From SKVR01 sp964410015 (GTDB taxonomy: Bacteria; Bacteroidota; Bacteroidia; Bacteroidales; UBA7960), in the NCBI GenBank assembly GCA_964410015.1, contig CAYPFV010000074.1, positions 1 to 14,822 of the forward strand: a stretch of DNA of 14,822 bases. Direction: 5' to 3'. The notes under the pieces are model-generated. The model saw only the letters and a program-made list of their open reading frames with translations, did not search any database and was not told the DNA's origin. This document shows, piece after piece, positions 13,651 through 14,822 of the stretch (positions are counted from its first letter, which is position 1; each line of letters starts with the position of its first letter). Both the position numbers and the translations under genes were made by a program.

Positions 13651-14697
13651 TTACGCTGCAAAAACGGTCATATTGAGGACAAAAACAACGATGAGGTTTA
13701 TTCCTGCAAACCACAGCACAAAGCTGATGATGGCTGGTATGCGCAGGTTGGCTTTAAAATTGAACAGAAGTTGAAACCCCAGGATCATGAACCACAAAAA
13801 AGGCAGGCCGGCAACCAGCAGGATACCTGTTAGCCCCAGCGCCATCATCACAGGCGAAGGGTCAAAATTTCTGATGACCTCTGAAAAAGGTTCGTAAAAG
13901 TGATGCTGGTGTGCCAACAGGTTATATTCCGGCATCCAATACAAAGAAGTAATGAGTGTAACCAACACAACCGATGAGACCAGCACAATGATAACACCCA
14001 AAAGGCGGGACAAAAAACCCAGAGCCGGCGACTGTCTGAGTTCCTGGTTTAGGTCACCACTTTTTTTTTTAAATGTCCGGCGGGTTTCTTCCGAAAATTC
14101 TTTGATGTTTTCTTTCAGGTCCTTCAATTCTTCTTTAATCGATTTTTCTATGTTGGAAAGGTTTACCTTTTCTCCGCGCATCTCAAGTTTTTCGGCAGTT
14201 GTAGTAGCTTTGGGCACAGCAATCCATAAAATGATGTACAAAAGCGGACCGAAACCGTAAAAGAAAGTAAAGAGAACAAAAGCGATCCTTATCCAGACGG
14301 GATCGAGATTGAAAAAAGCACCCAGTCCTCCCGACACGCCGGCAATATATTTGTCGTCAGCATCTCTGTAAAGTCTTTTGGTGGTTTTTTCGCTGGTTTC
14401 ATTTTTTGCCCCTTCACTTTGGTTCTGCTCATCGCTGTTGCTGATCTGCTCTGGTTGACCAAGTTGGATGATCACTTCGTTTACATCACCCATAGTGATG
14501 ACTGTTTTGTGGGTAGTGAGTTTTTCCTGAAACATTTCCGCAATCCGGTTTTCCAGGTCTGCTAAAATCTCATCGCGTCCATCTGAGTTTCTAAAATGTT
14601 TTTCAAGCAGATGGAGGTATTCCTGCAGTTTCAAATAAGCATCTTCATCAATATGAAAAACAATTCCACTAATGTTTGCTGTTATGGTTTTTTTCAT
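13651..14697 (-). CDS. PspC-domain membrane protein
   Basis: This is an envelope-stress-type inner-membrane protein of 348 residues. The N-terminal cytoplasmic region (about 1-90) starts MKKTITANISGIVFHIDEDAYLKL and is typical of Bacteroidota PspC proteins. A polar linker follows. The PspC domain (about 108-165) contains RLYRDADDKYIAGVSGGLG and a hydrophobic hairpin ending in ILWIAVPKA. A charged, probably coiled-coil stretch (about 170-214) precedes three hydrophobic membrane segments at about 227-254, 282-312 and 319-342. I prefer ATG 14697 because homologues begin MKKT; an in-frame ATG at 14715 adds MENYKQ. A run of ten A on the coding strand (14070-14061) encodes K210-K212, and either one-base slip leads to a stop within four codons. 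A PadR-type regulator often precedes this gene in Bacteroidota; none is visible here. The exact function is unknown. Confidence 0.85.
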   Translation of the reverse strand: MKKTITANISGIVFHIDEDAYLKLQEYLHLLEKHFRNSDGRDEILADLENRIAEMFQEKLTTHKTVITMGDVNEVIIQLGQPEQISNSDEQNQSEGAKNETSEKTTKRLYRDADDKYIAGVSGGLGAFFNLDPVWIRIAFVLFTFFYGFGPLLYIILWIAVPKATTTAEKLEMRGEKVNLSNIEKSIKEELKDLKENIKEFSEETRRTFKKKSGDLNQELRQSPALGFLSRLLGVIIVLVSSVVLVTLITSLYWMPEYNLLAHQHHFYEPFSEVIRNFDPSPVMMALGLTGILLVAGLPFLWFMILGFQLLFNFKANLRIPAIISFVLWFAGINLIVVFVLNMTVFAA

Positions 14698-14711
14698 CTG
14701 TTTATAATTTT
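14686..14711 (-). repeat. Partner of the 26-base sequence at 121-146
   Basis: The minus-strand sequence from 14711 to 14686 matches plus-strand 121-146 in 25 of 26 positions. It spans the pspC start codon (14697-14695). Confidence 0.7.
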
Positions 14712-14727
14712 CCATAATTAATAGTTA

Positions 14728-14810
14728 GAACGCTGATAACACTGATTTTACAGATAATCGCTGATATAAAAAATCTGTGCAAATCCGCTCAATCTGTGTC
14801 ATCTGCGTTC
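14728..14810. repeat. Long imperfect inverted repeat rich in CTGAT/ATCTG words
   Basis: The left arm 14728-14747 and the right arm 14791-14810 are inverted copies agreeing in 17 of 20 positions. A nested ACAGAT (14750-14755) pairs with ATCTGT (14773-14778). Short words CTGAT/CAGAT recur on one side and ATCTG on the other. It resembles the non-coding repeats scattered between genes in many Bacteroidota genomes, lies just upstream of pspC, and may continue past the window edge. Confidence 0.6.
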
Positions 14811-14822
14811 CATTTATCTTAA

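Noticed and set aside
13632..13653. Small palindrome around the pspC stop (GCATA-CC-TATGC)
   Set aside because: The stem is only five pairs and lacks a T-run in the minus direction, so a terminator is not supported.
1..14822. CRISPR array, tRNA/rRNA genes, insertion sequences, phage or toxin-antitoxin genes
   Set aside because: No regularly spaced repeats, tRNA-like cloverleaf, transposase, integrase or toxin motif was seen on either strand.

Overview
The window looks like core chromosome of a member of the Bacteroidota, probably near Bacteroidales. I base this on several signals: matches to the Bacteroidota promoter element TAnnTTTG ahead of several genes, a 2-oxoacid dehydrogenase E1 with alpha and beta halves fused, a one-piece DhaL-DegV protein, a PspC protein with the Bacteroidota-type N-terminal domain, a Bacteroidota-like PurA, and moderate A+T richness. 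No tRNA, rRNA, transposase, phage gene or CRISPR array was seen.

Layout. The left part is on the plus strand. It holds the 3' end of an unrecognised gene (1-138), polyphosphate kinase ppk1 (230-2287), a Ppx/GppA phosphatase in the same operon (2297-3178), a bifunctional Rel/SpoT (p)ppGpp enzyme (3306-5573), a Fur/PerR-family repressor (5852-6328), adenylosuccinate synthetase purA (6445-7746) and rubrerythrin (8043-8621). The right part is on the minus strand. It holds a DhaL-DegV fatty-acid-kinase-like fusion (8697-10505), a 488-base gap with regulatory-looking sequence, a fused E1 alpha/beta dehydrogenase (10994-13423) and a PspC membrane protein (13651-14697). The right edge carries a long imperfect inverted repeat (14728-14810).

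How the genes connect. PPK1 and Ppx make and degrade polyphosphate. Rel makes and degrades (p)ppGpp, and PurA is a known (p)ppGpp target in other bacteria. This gives a stress and nucleotide neighbourhood. Two nearly identical 19-base palindromes, which match the PerR box, lie ahead of the fur-like gene and ahead of rubrerythrin. This suggests a small local peroxide/iron regulon that skips over purA.

No wholly new system is evident. The points most worth a second look are the paired PerR-like operators, with a regulator that carries Glu where PerR has its sensing Asp; an A10 tract in pspC where any one-base slip truncates the protein; the FakA/FakB-like fusion lacking the usual C-terminal His; a terminator-like hairpin squeezed between a good promoter match and purA; a Cys-rich linker in the fused E1; and a 26-base near-identical sequence at the two ends of the window in opposite orientation.
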